Assembly (NCBI GenBank): GCA_946405695.1
Contig: CAMJIA010000005.1
Span: 1-49,019 of the forward strand
DNA from: an uncultured Prevotellaceae bacterium
GTDB taxonomy: Bacteria > Bacteroidota > Bacteroidia > Bacteroidales > Bacteroidaceae
Length of the DNA: 49,019 bases
Direction: 5' to 3'
Program-made: the position numbers and the translations under genes
The notes under the pieces: generated by a model
What the model saw: the letters and a program-made list of their open reading frames with translations, nothing else
Databases searched by the model: none
What the model was told of the DNA's origin: nothing
In this document: one piece after another, positions 27,180 through 36,372 of the stretch
Layout of the letters: each line of letters opens with the position of its first letter
Numbering within the stretch: the first letter of the stretch is position 1

Positions 27180-28502
27180 TTAGAAAAACTCCTTGGGTTT
27201 GGTATTTACCTTGGCACCAGGGAACTGTGAAAAGTCCACAGGCTTACCGTCAAGCGTAAAGTCAATGAGTTCGTACTTGTCGCTGGTCTTCACGTCAAGT
27301 ACAGTCTTAGCCTCAACCCCGCAGTTGCGGATAGTGATATTATTACAACGAGACAAAGGCATATCCTGACGGTCTCCTGGCTTGAAAAACTGTGTCCACG
27401 GCTGTATGAAGAGCAGACGTGTGCATCGACCGGAAATATTCTCTACTGTCACATACTCATAATGTTGCGGTGTGTCGGGACGCATCTTCAGCCATAGCAC
27501 ACGATTGGCATCCTCGGCATGGCAGTTACGCAATATAATGTTTCGGTCGTGAAGCGACTCAGAACCCAGTGTCAGACAACCATGTACACGACCATAGCGA
27601 CAGTTTTGGATAAGCACACGCTCACAGGGACCATTGGTCTCGTCTTTGTCTGCCCAGGTACCCTTGCCACCCTTCATGACGACAGCATCGTCATTGACAT
27701 GCATAAAACAGCCGTCGATGATGACATCGGTGCAGGCATCGACATCGATAGCGTCCGACGAGGGAGCGCCACGCTTCGGATTCTCCGGCCATATATTCTC
27801 CGTAGGAGCAAAGATGTAACAACCCAGATAGCGCACATGGTCGCTCTTGTAAACGTGGTTGGTCCAGAAAGGCGAATTGATGAGGTGCACATCCTGAATG
27901 GTCACATTCTTACAGTTGGAGATATAGGTCAGTCGGGGACGCTGTGCATCCTTATTGGTGCACTGGGGGTTCCACGAGCGACGAATCCAGAACTCCTGCC
28001 AGAAGTTTAAGCCATTGCCGTCGATGGTTCCCGTACCACTAATCGTAAAGCCATCGAGACCATCGGCATTGACGAGTGCTGAGAAGTACTTACATGTCTC
28101 GCCCTCGATACGTGTAGTCAACACAGGATAGTCCTTGATGCGGTCGGAGCCTTTCAGCGTGCCACCTTCTGACACATGCAGATGAGTGCCCTGCTTGAAG
28201 AACAACGCACCAGTCATAAACGTGCCCTGGGGCACCACAACGACACCACCACCCTCGCTGGCACAACGGTCAATAACAGCTTGAATCTGTTGGGTTTGCA
28301 CCTCACTGCTACCCATCAGTACCCCATAGTCCGTAAGAACGTAGCGACGGCCAAGCTGACCGACGTCGACCTTCTGTGGATTCTGGAACCATGCATCCAT
28401 CTCTGTACCGTCAGGCCAGGTATCGACAGTTTTCTTAGCCTTGGGTTTAGCTGCAACTGACAATGTCAACAGCATGAGCAGAAATAATGTAATCTTTCTC
28501 AT
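27180..28502 (-). CDS. GH28 family glycosidase (exo-galacturonidase/rhamnogalacturonan type)
   Basis: 440 aa, typical of GH28; a right-handed beta-helix that hydrolyses galacturonosyl bonds. Signal peptide ends LSVAAK (about 19). Catalytic carboxylates can be placed as SSDAIDVD (Asp250 with Asp253/255) and NDDAVVMK (Asp271-Asp272). The usual GHG motif is not intact: the sequence is VHGCLTLGSE (306-315), and RIK is replaced by WLK (337-339). Such departures suggest a substrate other than plain polygalacturonate, for example GalA on rhamnogalacturonan fragments (inference). Last gene of the seven-gene operon, three bases after the GH2 stop. Probably periplasmic, as it lacks a sorting tail and lipobox. 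Confidence 0.9.
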   Translation of the reverse strand: MRKITLFLLMLLTLSVAAKPKAKKTVDTWPDGTEMDAWFQNPQKVDVGQLGRRYVLTDYGVLMGSSEVQTQQIQAVIDRCASEGGGVVVVPQGTFMTGALFFKQGTHLHVSEGGTLKGSDRIKDYPVLTTRIEGETCKYFSALVNADGLDGFTISGTGTIDGNGLNFWQEFWIRRSWNPQCTNKDAQRPRLTYISNCKNVTIQDVHLINSPFWTNHVYKSDHVRYLGCYIFAPTENIWPENPKRGAPSSDAIDVDACTDVIIDGCFMHVNDDAVVMKGGKGTWADKDETNGPCERVLIQNCRYGRVHGCLTLGSESLHDRNIILRNCHAEDANRVLWLKMRPDTPQHYEYVTVENISGRCTRLLFIQPWTQFFKPGDRQDMPLSRCNNITIRNCGVEAKTVLDVKTSDKYELIDFTLDGKPVDFSQFPGAKVNTKPKEFF

Positions 28503-28505
28503 AAA

Positions 28506-31370
28506 TTATTTAATCTTTGGTTTAAGTTCATCGGGAGAATCGTTGGTAAACATGTTCACTTTGGGAGCCTCACGTTCAAAGAGGTGTCGGATCACATCGA
28601 TACTGACAGTCGTCGTAGGCTTAAAGTCTTCACTCTGCATATAGCACAGAATGCTCTGGCGCAACTGGCGGGCTACAGGACGATGGTCGAGGTTGTGACT
28701 AATATCCATTGTAGTCATCAGCAGTCGGCCATTGAGTATTTTTACCTCAAGGAGCATGCCCAATTTACGGCTGACATGCCACGTATCAATAGGTTGCACG
28801 ATAGGTTGGTAGTCCTTAGGGAACTCTGCCAGATTCATGACCTGTGTACGGTTGGTCAGTTCCCACCAGTTCAGATTCTGCCAGTCATCAGTGGGGAAGT
28901 CACAAAACACGGGATGCTCGCTCTGGATATACGCCCCCGTAGTATGTGGCGGACGCATCTTAAACCAACTTGTATTCCAAAAGACGGGCAGGAAGGTATG
29001 GCGCACATCGTTGCCATAGCGTATCTTCCCACCAGCTGTCAACAGCACCGTGCCACCTTTCTTGAGTACTTTCAACGCCCGAGCATCCAGCGAGTCTGTT
29101 TCATAAAAGTTCTTACTTCTTACCTCTTCCATCTTACTTACTGTCGGATACACCCAGAAGTCCCACTGGTTCCACTCGTAGCCATTGAGAAGAACATGCA
29201 GTGTGAACTTGGCAGGATGTTGGAATGATGCCAACTGCAGGCGTACCGTTCCCAATTCAATGTTCTTCCCAATGGGAATCGTGTTAACGGGAAGAGTACC
29301 ATTAGCGACCTGCTGCTGTCCGTCAGTGATACGCCAATTGACCTTGGCATTCACCAGTTTAGCAGCAAAGGCATTATAAGCCTCTACAGGCACAACGAGT
29401 TCCTCATCGTTAGTATAAACAAACTTGGGGAAGCGGGCCAATGCCACCGTGGCAGCACAGAACTGTTTCCACTCGCGGGCATCGACATAGCCTTTCTCGC
29501 GCCAGTGTACATTCAGCGGTCCGACTAGAGCCGTACCCTGCCCAGAATAGTCGTTTAAGCCCAGATACTGGAATCCGGCATAATCTTTGGTTCGCAGGTT
29601 GCGCTCCGTCTCATATTTATAACATAGCGTCTGCAGCTTACCACTGGCATGAAGGAACTTTTCGGCTTGCGAAGCCATACCATTGTCGGCCAGCAGGTCC
29701 CGGAATATCTCGAAGTTCTTAGCCTTATAGACGCCCGTATACTGTGAGATTTCGCTGAAATCAGGGAACACACACCACTGTCCCTGTTCATGAGCAACAA
29801 TGGGAGAGTTGTTAGGAACAGTGTCCTTATAGTTACGTGGGAAAAGTATCTGCTGGTAGTAGTCGTCCTGACTCTGTGGGGCATGACGATCCCAGTCCAG
29901 TCCACGGGCACCAGCTTTGACGTGATACTCCGAACCACTGTCCCATGCCCAGCCACCACCGACACTAGCACCGGCATAGAGTTTGGTGGAGTCGTACTGT
30001 TTCATGGTCTTCACCCAGTCGTTACAGTAGGATACCCAGTCGCCAGCAGGCTCGTTGCCTGCTGCCATGAAGCAGAACGACGGATGGTGACCGTACTCGT
30101 CGATGATGCGTTTCGACTCGTCCAACAGATACTGGTCAATAGCCATCTTACGACGTAGCTTCACACCGTGGTTAGGCCACGAGGGGCCTTCCGGCTGCAG
30201 GTATATTCCTACCCTGTCGGCAGCTGCAAAGGCTGCCTCAGGCGGACAGTAACTATGGAAACGCACGTGGTTGATGCCGTACTCCTTGCATTTGCGGAAC
30301 ACACGAAGCCACTCTGACTCCTCCATCGGGGGATAGCCCGTCTCTGGGAAATTACAGTTTTCCACCGTTCCTCGCAGGAACAGCGGACGGCCATTAATCA
30401 CAAGCTGACGCCCTTCGACACTCAGATTACGCAATCCGAAAGTAGTCTCATAGACATCATCACCTGCCATGACCTGCAACTGGTAGAGATTGGGGGTAAA
30501 CTCATCCCATAGTTGAGCATCAGTACCCAGATCTATTACAAATTCCTTTTTATCACCAATGGCTTCTACGGGCTCTGCAGCATAGACATGCGTCTTTCCC
30601 TTCATCATAGGACGAGCCACGACATAAATACCATAGTCACGCATTGGCATTAGTTTAAATCCATCGACATGATTCTCCATCTCGACGACGACGCGCACCT
30701 GTTTCTTGTCAGCATCAGGACGAACAACAACTTTTCGAATATTCAACTTGGCGGGTTGCGACTGCAGTTCGATGCGTCCAGTAATACCATTCCAGTTGCC
30801 CTGGGTTTGGTCAGTAACACTGTGCGAATCCTGTCCAACACAAACATTCTCGATGCCGTTGTACACACAGATGGAGATGGTGTTGCTACATCCAAAATTC
30901 ACATAGCGGGTGACATCATAACGATGAGGAACGGAAAGTGACATTTGGTGACCCACTTCCTTACCATTGACATATACCGTGGTTTCAATATGCGGACGTT
31001 CGAGGAAGAGCGTAATGCGCTGATCCTTCATCGCCTTAGGGATATATACAGACCTGCGATACCACGCTTTGCCTGTATAGTGACGTTCTGGAGTCAGGAA
31101 GAAGGGAAACTTCATCTCGCCAGCCTGACGATACTTCTCCATATAGGGGTTGAAGTAGTAGGACGAGTCATAGAGCGACCCAGTCCACTGCGTCTTCGTT
31201 GTGACAATATCACCCATTCCATTGGTGAGCATAGAACCAGGGAGCATGACATAATCGTTGTAAGCGGTACTATCACCCATGGCAAAGTCCCAGGCTCCCG
31301 CCAACGAGATATTCTGTGCCTGCAACTGCAAACAACAAGAAAGGATTAGGATACTGATTATTTTTCGCAT
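28506..31370 (-). CDS. GH2 family glycosidase (beta-galactosidase-like)
   Basis: 954 aa with a signal peptide ending CLQLQAQ. An N-terminal jelly-roll sugar-binding domain (about 20-205: AWYRRSVYIPKAM, TVYVNGKEVG) and an Ig-like domain (about 207-315) precede the TIM barrel (about 320-600). Acid/base Glu440 is in AAGNEPAG and nucleophile Glu528 in VAHEQGQW. A C-terminal part of about 350 residues contains a trimming domain of unknown type. Its start lies inside the end of the GH35 gene (13-base overlap), indicating co-translation. In RG-I PULs such enzymes remove beta-linked galactose or related sugars from side chains; the exact sugar cannot be read from sequence. Confidence 0.9.
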   Translation of the reverse strand: MRKIISILILSCCLQLQAQNISLAGAWDFAMGDSTAYNDYVMLPGSMLTNGMGDIVTTKTQWTGSLYDSSYYFNPYMEKYRQAGEMKFPFFLTPERHYTGKAWYRRSVYIPKAMKDQRITLFLERPHIETTVYVNGKEVGHQMSLSVPHRYDVTRYVNFGCSNTISICVYNGIENVCVGQDSHSVTDQTQGNWNGITGRIELQSQPAKLNIRKVVVRPDADKKQVRVVVEMENHVDGFKLMPMRDYGIYVVARPMMKGKTHVYAAEPVEAIGDKKEFVIDLGTDAQLWDEFTPNLYQLQVMAGDDVYETTFGLRNLSVEGRQLVINGRPLFLRGTVENCNFPETGYPPMEESEWLRVFRKCKEYGINHVRFHSYCPPEAAFAAADRVGIYLQPEGPSWPNHGVKLRRKMAIDQYLLDESKRIIDEYGHHPSFCFMAAGNEPAGDWVSYCNDWVKTMKQYDSTKLYAGASVGGGWAWDSGSEYHVKAGARGLDWDRHAPQSQDDYYQQILFPRNYKDTVPNNSPIVAHEQGQWCVFPDFSEISQYTGVYKAKNFEIFRDLLADNGMASQAEKFLHASGKLQTLCYKYETERNLRTKDYAGFQYLGLNDYSGQGTALVGPLNVHWREKGYVDAREWKQFCAATVALARFPKFVYTNDEELVVPVEAYNAFAAKLVNAKVNWRITDGQQQVANGTLPVNTIPIGKNIELGTVRLQLASFQHPAKFTLHVLLNGYEWNQWDFWVYPTVSKMEEVRSKNFYETDSLDARALKVLKKGGTVLLTAGGKIRYGNDVRHTFLPVFWNTSWFKMRPPHTTGAYIQSEHPVFCDFPTDDWQNLNWWELTNRTQVMNLAEFPKDYQPIVQPIDTWHVSRKLGMLLEVKILNGRLLMTTMDISHNLDHRPVARQLRQSILCYMQSEDFKPTTTVSIDVIRHLFEREAPKVNMFTNDSPDELKPKIK

Positions 31371-33394
31371 GATACAGATATATTGATGAGTTCTTCACCT
31401 GCAGTCTTGTCAGCCTCACGGGGCAGGTAGATAGGTGCATCGGGCTGCAAGGGAAGAATGCGCAACTCTAATTCCTTGCACTCCTTAGGCAGGCGCCACA
31501 GACCATAGAGGAACGGACGACCGTAATAGAAGTTGTCAGCCACCAGCTTGCCATCAGCATATAGTCGTGCACAGTCGCCACGGTAGAAAATCTTCAAGAG
31601 TGAATAGTGAATAGTGAATAGTGAAGAATCGTCAGGCAATTCAATATGGTAGACGGCGGCATTGTTCCAGTCCGCTTCTGAGGGAGCCTCAGCCACCTTA
31701 GCCTTACCTTTTATTATCTTACGCAAGGGACCTGCTTCCTTTACCTTATTAAATTGACAATTGACCAATGACAATTGAGAATTTTCTTCCTTCAAAAAGA
31801 GTTTTTCAGCCTCTTGTTGCGTCAGTAGGTAGATATTCTCGTAAATAGGTTTGCCAAGACCACGGGGCTTGACATTCTTCAGTGTCTTACCATTAGTCAA
31901 AGCAATGGTCGTGGAAATACCTTTCACCTGCATCATGTAGATCTTTCCATCGCGACAGGCCACCAACTGGGCCGTAGCAAAGCGGATACCCTCAACATTG
32001 ACTGGGAAGATAGCCATCGTGCCAGAGGGAATAGTCAGCTTGGGGAGTTTCACACCACAGGCTTCGAGTATGATTCCCTTCTTGGCTGATAGCTGGAAAA
32101 AGCGCTCATAGTTATTGACGAAGATAAAGCCTTGTCCGTCCTTGCTACGTACAGCCCAACGGAGAACACTATCCTCGCCACGCTTCAGGTCTTGTGGAGC
32201 AGGGAACGAGGCTTCCATAGGCGCCAGCAGTTCACCATAGTCCTGCATAAACAGGTGGAGAGGACGCAGCATATAGTACTGCGGATAGGTCTGTCCGAAC
32301 TCACCCAGAGGCGCCTGAAAGTCGTAGGTCACCACAGGCAGGTCGTTATTAGCCGTACCTGGAGAGGTCTGTACCTCGTTGAGCGTATGGAGCATACCCT
32401 CTGGATTGCTGCCGCCGTGATACATGTAATAGCCCAGCAAATTAGAACCAGAACCCAACTTAACCAAAGCCATCGAATAGGCATCCTCAGGGTAGATATA
32501 CGGACGACGATGGTAGGCCGTCACTATACCACCACCCAGTTCACAGGTAAAATAAGGATACTGCTCATCACCCTTGTTCACCTTGGCTTCCTGCTTACCC
32601 AGTAAGTCAGTGCCAATGGCTGTCGACGAGCGGAAAGCTTTAAAGTTAAAGGCTTTATAGTAGTTGCCTGCACCTTCCTTTATCTCTTTATCCCAGAAGC
32701 CATCGGCATAATCACCGTAGAGGGGCAGCATCTCACCAAAAGGAACGGGCGTGCGCAACTCAGGCCACCCCGTACGGGTGTAGAACGGCAGGTCAAAACC
32801 AATCTTCAGGGCTATTTGCTTCAATGCCATCAAGTATTCACCACGTCCACGATACTCATTATCAAACTGAGCAGCAATCACCGGACCGCCATCCTTCCAC
32901 TGCAGTCCCTGCACCTGGGTAAATATCTGACGATACAGTTTCTCCGCATAACCAAGAAATACCGGATTCTGCTCACGCAGTTTACAGCCCTTCGTAAACA
33001 TCCAGTCGGGAATACCACCGTTGCGAACCTCACCATGACAGAATGGTCCTAGACGCAGCACAACAGGAATCTCCTCATCGCGACAAATTTCAATGAACTT
33101 ACGCAGCGAGCGCTGACCGTCCCAACGGAAGATGCCTTCCTGTTCTTCAATATGGTTCCAGAACACATAGGTGGCAATAATTGTTACCCCACCCTCTTTC
33201 ATCTTCTGTACCTCACGACGCCACTCACTCTCAGGCAGACGCGAATAGTGTATCTCGCCCATCACTGGACAGACGCGCCGACCGTCAATGATAAGACTAT
33301 GCTGGTCCCACGTAACCTTCTTTCCGAAATCAGCGGCCCACAGCGTACCCACTGCCAGCAACGACAATAACAATGCAGATATTCTCTTCATCAA
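31358..33394 (-). CDS. GH35 beta-galactosidase
   Basis: 678 aa. Signal peptide ends GTLWAA (about 21). GH35 signatures: VCPVMGEIHYSRLP (41-54), YVFWNHIEEQEG (76-87), LRLGPFCHGEVRNGGIP (113-129). Acid/base Glu180 lies in AAQFDNEY and nucleophile Glu285 in CELGGG. It removes terminal beta-galactose, here probably from RG-I galactan stubs. Two segments in the C-terminal beta-domain, about residues 539-548 (SQLSLVNCQF) and 590-599 (SLFTIHYSLL), are encoded by tandem heptamer arrays and look like insertions accepted in frame. It starts three bases after the rhaM stop and overlaps the downstream GH2 by 13 bases. Confidence 0.92.
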   Translation of the reverse strand: MMKRISALLLSLLAVGTLWAADFGKKVTWDQHSLIIDGRRVCPVMGEIHYSRLPESEWRREVQKMKEGGVTIIATYVFWNHIEEQEGIFRWDGQRSLRKFIEICRDEEIPVVLRLGPFCHGEVRNGGIPDWMFTKGCKLREQNPVFLGYAEKLYRQIFTQVQGLQWKDGGPVIAAQFDNEYRGRGEYLMALKQIALKIGFDLPFYTRTGWPELRTPVPFGEMLPLYGDYADGFWDKEIKEGAGNYYKAFNFKAFRSSTAIGTDLLGKQEAKVNKGDEQYPYFTCELGGGIVTAYHRRPYIYPEDAYSMALVKLGSGSNLLGYYMYHGGSNPEGMLHTLNEVQTSPGTANNDLPVVTYDFQAPLGEFGQTYPQYYMLRPLHLFMQDYGELLAPMEASFPAPQDLKRGEDSVLRWAVRSKDGQGFIFVNNYERFFQLSAKKGIILEACGVKLPKLTIPSGTMAIFPVNVEGIRFATAQLVACRDGKIYMMQVKGISTTIALTNGKTLKNVKPRGLGKPIYENIYLLTQQEAEKLFLKEENSQLSLVNCQFNKVKEAGPLRKIIKGKAKVAEAPSEADWNNAAVYHIELPDDSSLFTIHYSLLKIFYRGDCARLYADGKLVADNFYYGRPFLYGLWRLPKECKELELRILPLQPDAPIYLPREADKTAGEELINISVSCEK
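31599..31626 (-). repeat. Tandem heptamer array (4 x 7 bp) inside the GH35 gene
   Basis: Plus-strand units AGTGAAT (three times) and AGTGAAG. On the coding strand the unit ATTCACT has no stop codon in any frame; the opposite orientation would place TGA in every frame. Confidence 0.88.
31753..31780 (-). repeat. Second tandem heptamer array (4 x 7 bp) inside the GH35 gene
   Basis: Plus-strand units ATTGACA, ATTGACC, AATGACA and ATTGAGA. The coding strand (TGTCAAT-type units) is free of stops and encodes NSQLSLVNCQF. Confidence 0.85.
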
Positions 33395-33397
33395 CGT

Positions 33398-33715
33398 TTA
33401 ATCTAGATGGAACACTTCCTGGACAGGAACGGTAACAGGCGAATTATCGGGATTCACCTCCATGATGTCAGCCATCATGTCCCACCACTTCTGTGTAATG
33501 GGGTCCACATTATCGGTGTCCTGGGAGCTACCCTCACCAGCACATTCCTGATAGCCAAAGAGAATATTGGTATCCTTGTCCCAGTAGATACTGTAGTTAG
33601 ATACACCACCATCCTTGATCATCTTGACGAGTTCCGGCCAGATGGCGGCATGGCGACGTTCGTACTCTTTCTCACAACCAGGTTTCAGGTACATCTTAAA
33701 TGCAAATCGCTTCAT
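33398..33715 (-). CDS. rhaM: L-rhamnose mutarotase
   Basis: 105 aa, the normal length. It interconverts the alpha and beta anomers of L-rhamnose in the cytoplasm, supplying the form used by rhamnose isomerase. The sequence aligns by eye with E. coli RhaM along its whole length: RRHAAIWPEL with His22 (the catalytic His position), SIYWDKDTNILFGYQE, KWWDMMADIMEVNPDNSP and a final EVFHLD. No signal peptide, unlike its neighbours. Its presence in the middle of the operon is direct evidence that rhamnose is a product of the pathway. The upstream gap to the CE12 gene is 50 bases and the next gene follows after three. Confidence 0.95.
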   Translation of the reverse strand: MKRFAFKMYLKPGCEKEYERRHAAIWPELVKMIKDGGVSNYSIYWDKDTNILFGYQECAGEGSSQDTDNVDPITQKWWDMMADIMEVNPDNSPVTVPVQEVFHLD

Positions 33716-33765
33716 GACAATTACCGCTTTTTATAATTTTTCAATTATTACACTTTTAAATTTTC

Positions 33766-34953
33766 TCAGTTTCCGTCGGGCTTCGTCAGGTTACTACCTG
33801 CTGACATGTGCCATACGAAGGCATCGGGATCGTCAGGCTGTGCAGGGTTGAAGTCCTGCCAATCAGCACGCAGATGCGCTGCCAACGGCGACTGCAACTG
33901 TTTGAGTCCCATCACCACCATCTTGGCAATCTCCCAAGCGCCAAAAGGATTAAAGTGAGTATTGTCAGCCAACTCGCGCTCCTGGCCTGGAAAGGAACCC
34001 ATCGGATAGTGTACCAGAGCACGCTTCGAGCGTTCTTCACCCAAGGCTTCATAGAACGTTGTCGACATACTGGTAAGGTCGATAAGCTGTACCCCCTCAC
34101 GCTTGGCAACGGTCTTCATCGCCTCGGGATAGTCCCCGTGCGTATTGCGATTAGTCTTGTGGTCGTCGTTGAAGGCGCGACGTGCCGTTGGTGTACAGAA
34201 GATGATATGACCACCAGCAGCCTTCACACGATCTGCAAAGATCTTCAGGTTACGTGAGTAGCTGTACCACGCACCATCGCCCGGTTTCTTCTCCTTCTCG
34301 TCATTATGACCAAACTCCACAATAACATAGTCTCCTGCCTTCAGCTGGGTGAGAATCTTGTCCAAGCGCAACTGAGCAAGGAACGACGTGCACGACAGAC
34401 CACTCTCGGCATAGTTGGCAATGACCACCTTATCGTCAAACCAACGGGTAATCATCTGTCCCCACGATGCCCAGGGCTCGTCCTCCTGATCTACCACGGT
34501 GCTGTTACCACAGAGGAATACCGTCGTCACGTCAGTGGCAGGCTCTACCTTCACGCTATGTACGGCAGGCATCGGACCGCAGAACGAAATCGTCAGCGAG
34601 TCGTCCCAATTCTTATAGCTCCACTCACGCGGTTTCAGTTTCACTTTGGTCTTGTCATCAATCTGTGGATTCTTCTTGTTGACCACAAACGATACTGTCT
34701 GGTACTTGTTCTTCTTGGTGGTCACCATGTCGGAATAGTGGCGACGACTCTCAGCTCTCACTACCGTCTGACCAGCATGTTTCTTGACACCCAACGTTAC
34801 CGTCACACGATAGTTACCGTCGGGCACAGCAATACTGTAGTTAAACGGTTTGTCTGACCACTTGTCGAGGACGACCTCCTCACCTAAGGCCTGAGCTGAG
34901 GCACCCATAGCACACAGTGTCGCAAGGGCACATGAAAGAATTGTTCTTTTCAT
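33766..34953 (-). CDS. CE12-type rhamnogalacturonan acetylesterase (SGNH hydrolase)
   Basis: 395 aa from the Met at 34953 (MKRTILSC); an in-frame Met at 34965 adds four residues. The signal peptide ends GASAQA. An N-terminal beta-sandwich (about 25-140; DGNYRVTVTLGV) precedes the SGNH hydrolase domain: block I FLCGNSTVVD with Ser151, block II NYAESGLS (Gly), block III EFGHND (Asn), block V DNTHFNPFG with the Asp and His. These fit CE12, which removes acetyl groups from galacturonate in RG-I, making the backbone available to lyases and GH105. Located between GH105 and rhaM. Periplasmic location is inferred. The assignment is firm for SGNH and good for CE12. Confidence 0.92.
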   Translation of the reverse strand: MKRTILSCALATLCAMGASAQALGEEVVLDKWSDKPFNYSIAVPDGNYRVTVTLGVKKHAGQTVVRAESRRHYSDMVTTKKNKYQTVSFVVNKKNPQIDDKTKVKLKPREWSYKNWDDSLTISFCGPMPAVHSVKVEPATDVTTVFLCGNSTVVDQEDEPWASWGQMITRWFDDKVVIANYAESGLSCTSFLAQLRLDKILTQLKAGDYVIVEFGHNDEKEKKPGDGAWYSYSRNLKIFADRVKAAGGHIIFCTPTARRAFNDDHKTNRNTHGDYPEAMKTVAKREGVQLIDLTSMSTTFYEALGEERSKRALVHYPMGSFPGQERELADNTHFNPFGAWEIAKMVVMGLKQLQSPLAAHLRADWQDFNPAQPDDPDAFVWHMSAGSNLTKPDGN

Positions 34954-34982
34954 TGTTATTATCATTATAATGTTGTTTTATG

Positions 34983-36368
34983 TCAATACCTGATTTTTCC
35001 GTCGTAATTGAAAATAGGTTCATTGGTAGGAACCTCTTCATCATAGAAATGTACAGCCGAGTCGTTCATCTTCGGATGCTGTTGCTGCAGCAGTCGGATA
35101 ATCTCTGCGCCAGCCCATATCGTAGGACCATAGCCATGAGCAGCCATCACATGAACAGGACGATAGGCATAGAAGGCAGCGTCGAAACCCATGCCAGTAC
35201 CCACACAAACGTTCTCTACCTGTCCTTTTTCATTCACCGACTGGTTGACAGCCTGCCAACCCAGCAGTGCTGTGGCACCGTATGCCTTGGCATCTATCCA
35301 TCCATGATTGATGGCATGGGCTATGCAGTAGGTATAGATAGCTGTTGCTGACGCCTCCAGATAAGTATCGTTACGATCCAGCAACTGATGCCAGAAACCG
35401 TCGTGATGCTGGCGACACGCCAGTCCGGCTATATGTTTCTGCAACAGACTGAGTATCTGGGGACGTGAAGCGTGGTCCTCTGGCAACACATCCAACACTT
35501 CGCACATGGTTAGCAATGCCCACCCATTGGCACGTCCCCAATAGAAGGCGGGATGTGGCTGCATGGCTTCCACCCATCCGTGGCGGAACAGTCCGACACT
35601 TTCTACCCACATTCTGTCAGCAAACAGTTGTACTTGTCGGGCTGCCTCATCGTAATACTTGCTTTCGCCCGTCAATTTCCCCATATATGCCACAGCCGGG
35701 ATTCCCATGAACATGTCGTCCAGCCATACCGTATTCTTCTGTGGACGCAGACGGGCAAAAATGCCGTCGGACAGACGGTATTCCTTATTCAGGATATAGT
35801 CCACATAGTGGTCTATGCGTTCACGCAACGGCAGAGTCCTGTCGCTCAACAGTGCCTTGATCATCGACACACATACTGCTCCTGCATCATCCAAAGCATG
35901 AGGGTCTATCACACGACGCACATTGACATCGATATCCTTGTGTTTCTCATACACCTTCTCAAACTGCGATGCCATCTCACTCAGCAGCTGATGGCGCTTG
36001 TAAACATAAGCACGATACGCCTTGTCGTCCGTCACCTCATAGGCTGCCAACACACCAGAGTACGTAACGCCCCACTCATAGCTCGTCAGTCGGAATCCAC
36101 CCTGTTTCAACTGTGTGTATTGGTCAATGTCCTTCATGCGTGTCACCTCCTTACCCGTACGCTTGTCCACCAACTGGGCAGGTGTCTCAGAGTCGATATA
36201 GTGCAGCACGCGGTCGATGGTCTGTTTCACGGCATTCTGCGTGGGTATGCCATAGCGCTGCTGGTTGGCAGGACGCATCAGGTGCAGCGGTGTATTGTTG
36301 TCGTTCACTTGCTGGGCACTGGCCGACAAGGTTGCCATGAGTGCCATCATGCATATCAGTTGTCTCAT
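34983..36368 (-). CDS. GH105 unsaturated rhamnogalacturonyl hydrolase
   Basis: 461 aa with a signal peptide ending ATLSASAQQ. An (alpha/alpha)6 barrel of the YteR type that removes the 4,5-unsaturated galacturonyl residue left by RG lyase. Key motifs: SYEWGVTYSGVLAAYE (96-111), TVWLDDMFMGIP with Asp217/Asp218 (the catalytic acid position), HPAFYWGRANGWAL (272-285) and the substrate loop HHDGFWHQLLD (320-330). It starts four bases after the PL11 stop, so lyase and cap-removing hydrolase are produced together. A second GH105 module sits in the plus-strand fusion protein, probably with a different oligosaccharide size preference (inference). Confidence 0.93.
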   Translation of the reverse strand: MRQLICMMALMATLSASAQQVNDNNTPLHLMRPANQQRYGIPTQNAVKQTIDRVLHYIDSETPAQLVDKRTGKEVTRMKDIDQYTQLKQGGFRLTSYEWGVTYSGVLAAYEVTDDKAYRAYVYKRHQLLSEMASQFEKVYEKHKDIDVNVRRVIDPHALDDAGAVCVSMIKALLSDRTLPLRERIDHYVDYILNKEYRLSDGIFARLRPQKNTVWLDDMFMGIPAVAYMGKLTGESKYYDEAARQVQLFADRMWVESVGLFRHGWVEAMQPHPAFYWGRANGWALLTMCEVLDVLPEDHASRPQILSLLQKHIAGLACRQHHDGFWHQLLDRNDTYLEASATAIYTYCIAHAINHGWIDAKAYGATALLGWQAVNQSVNEKGQVENVCVGTGMGFDAAFYAYRPVHVMAAHGYGPTIWAGAEIIRLLQQQHPKMNDSAVHFYDEEVPTNEPIFNYDGKIRY

Positions 36369-36372
36369 CGTC

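Noticed and set aside
33716..33765. A/T-rich gap between CE12 and rhaM as another heptamer array
   Set aside because: The sequence is A/T-rich but no consistent 7- or 8-bp period could be aligned by eye.
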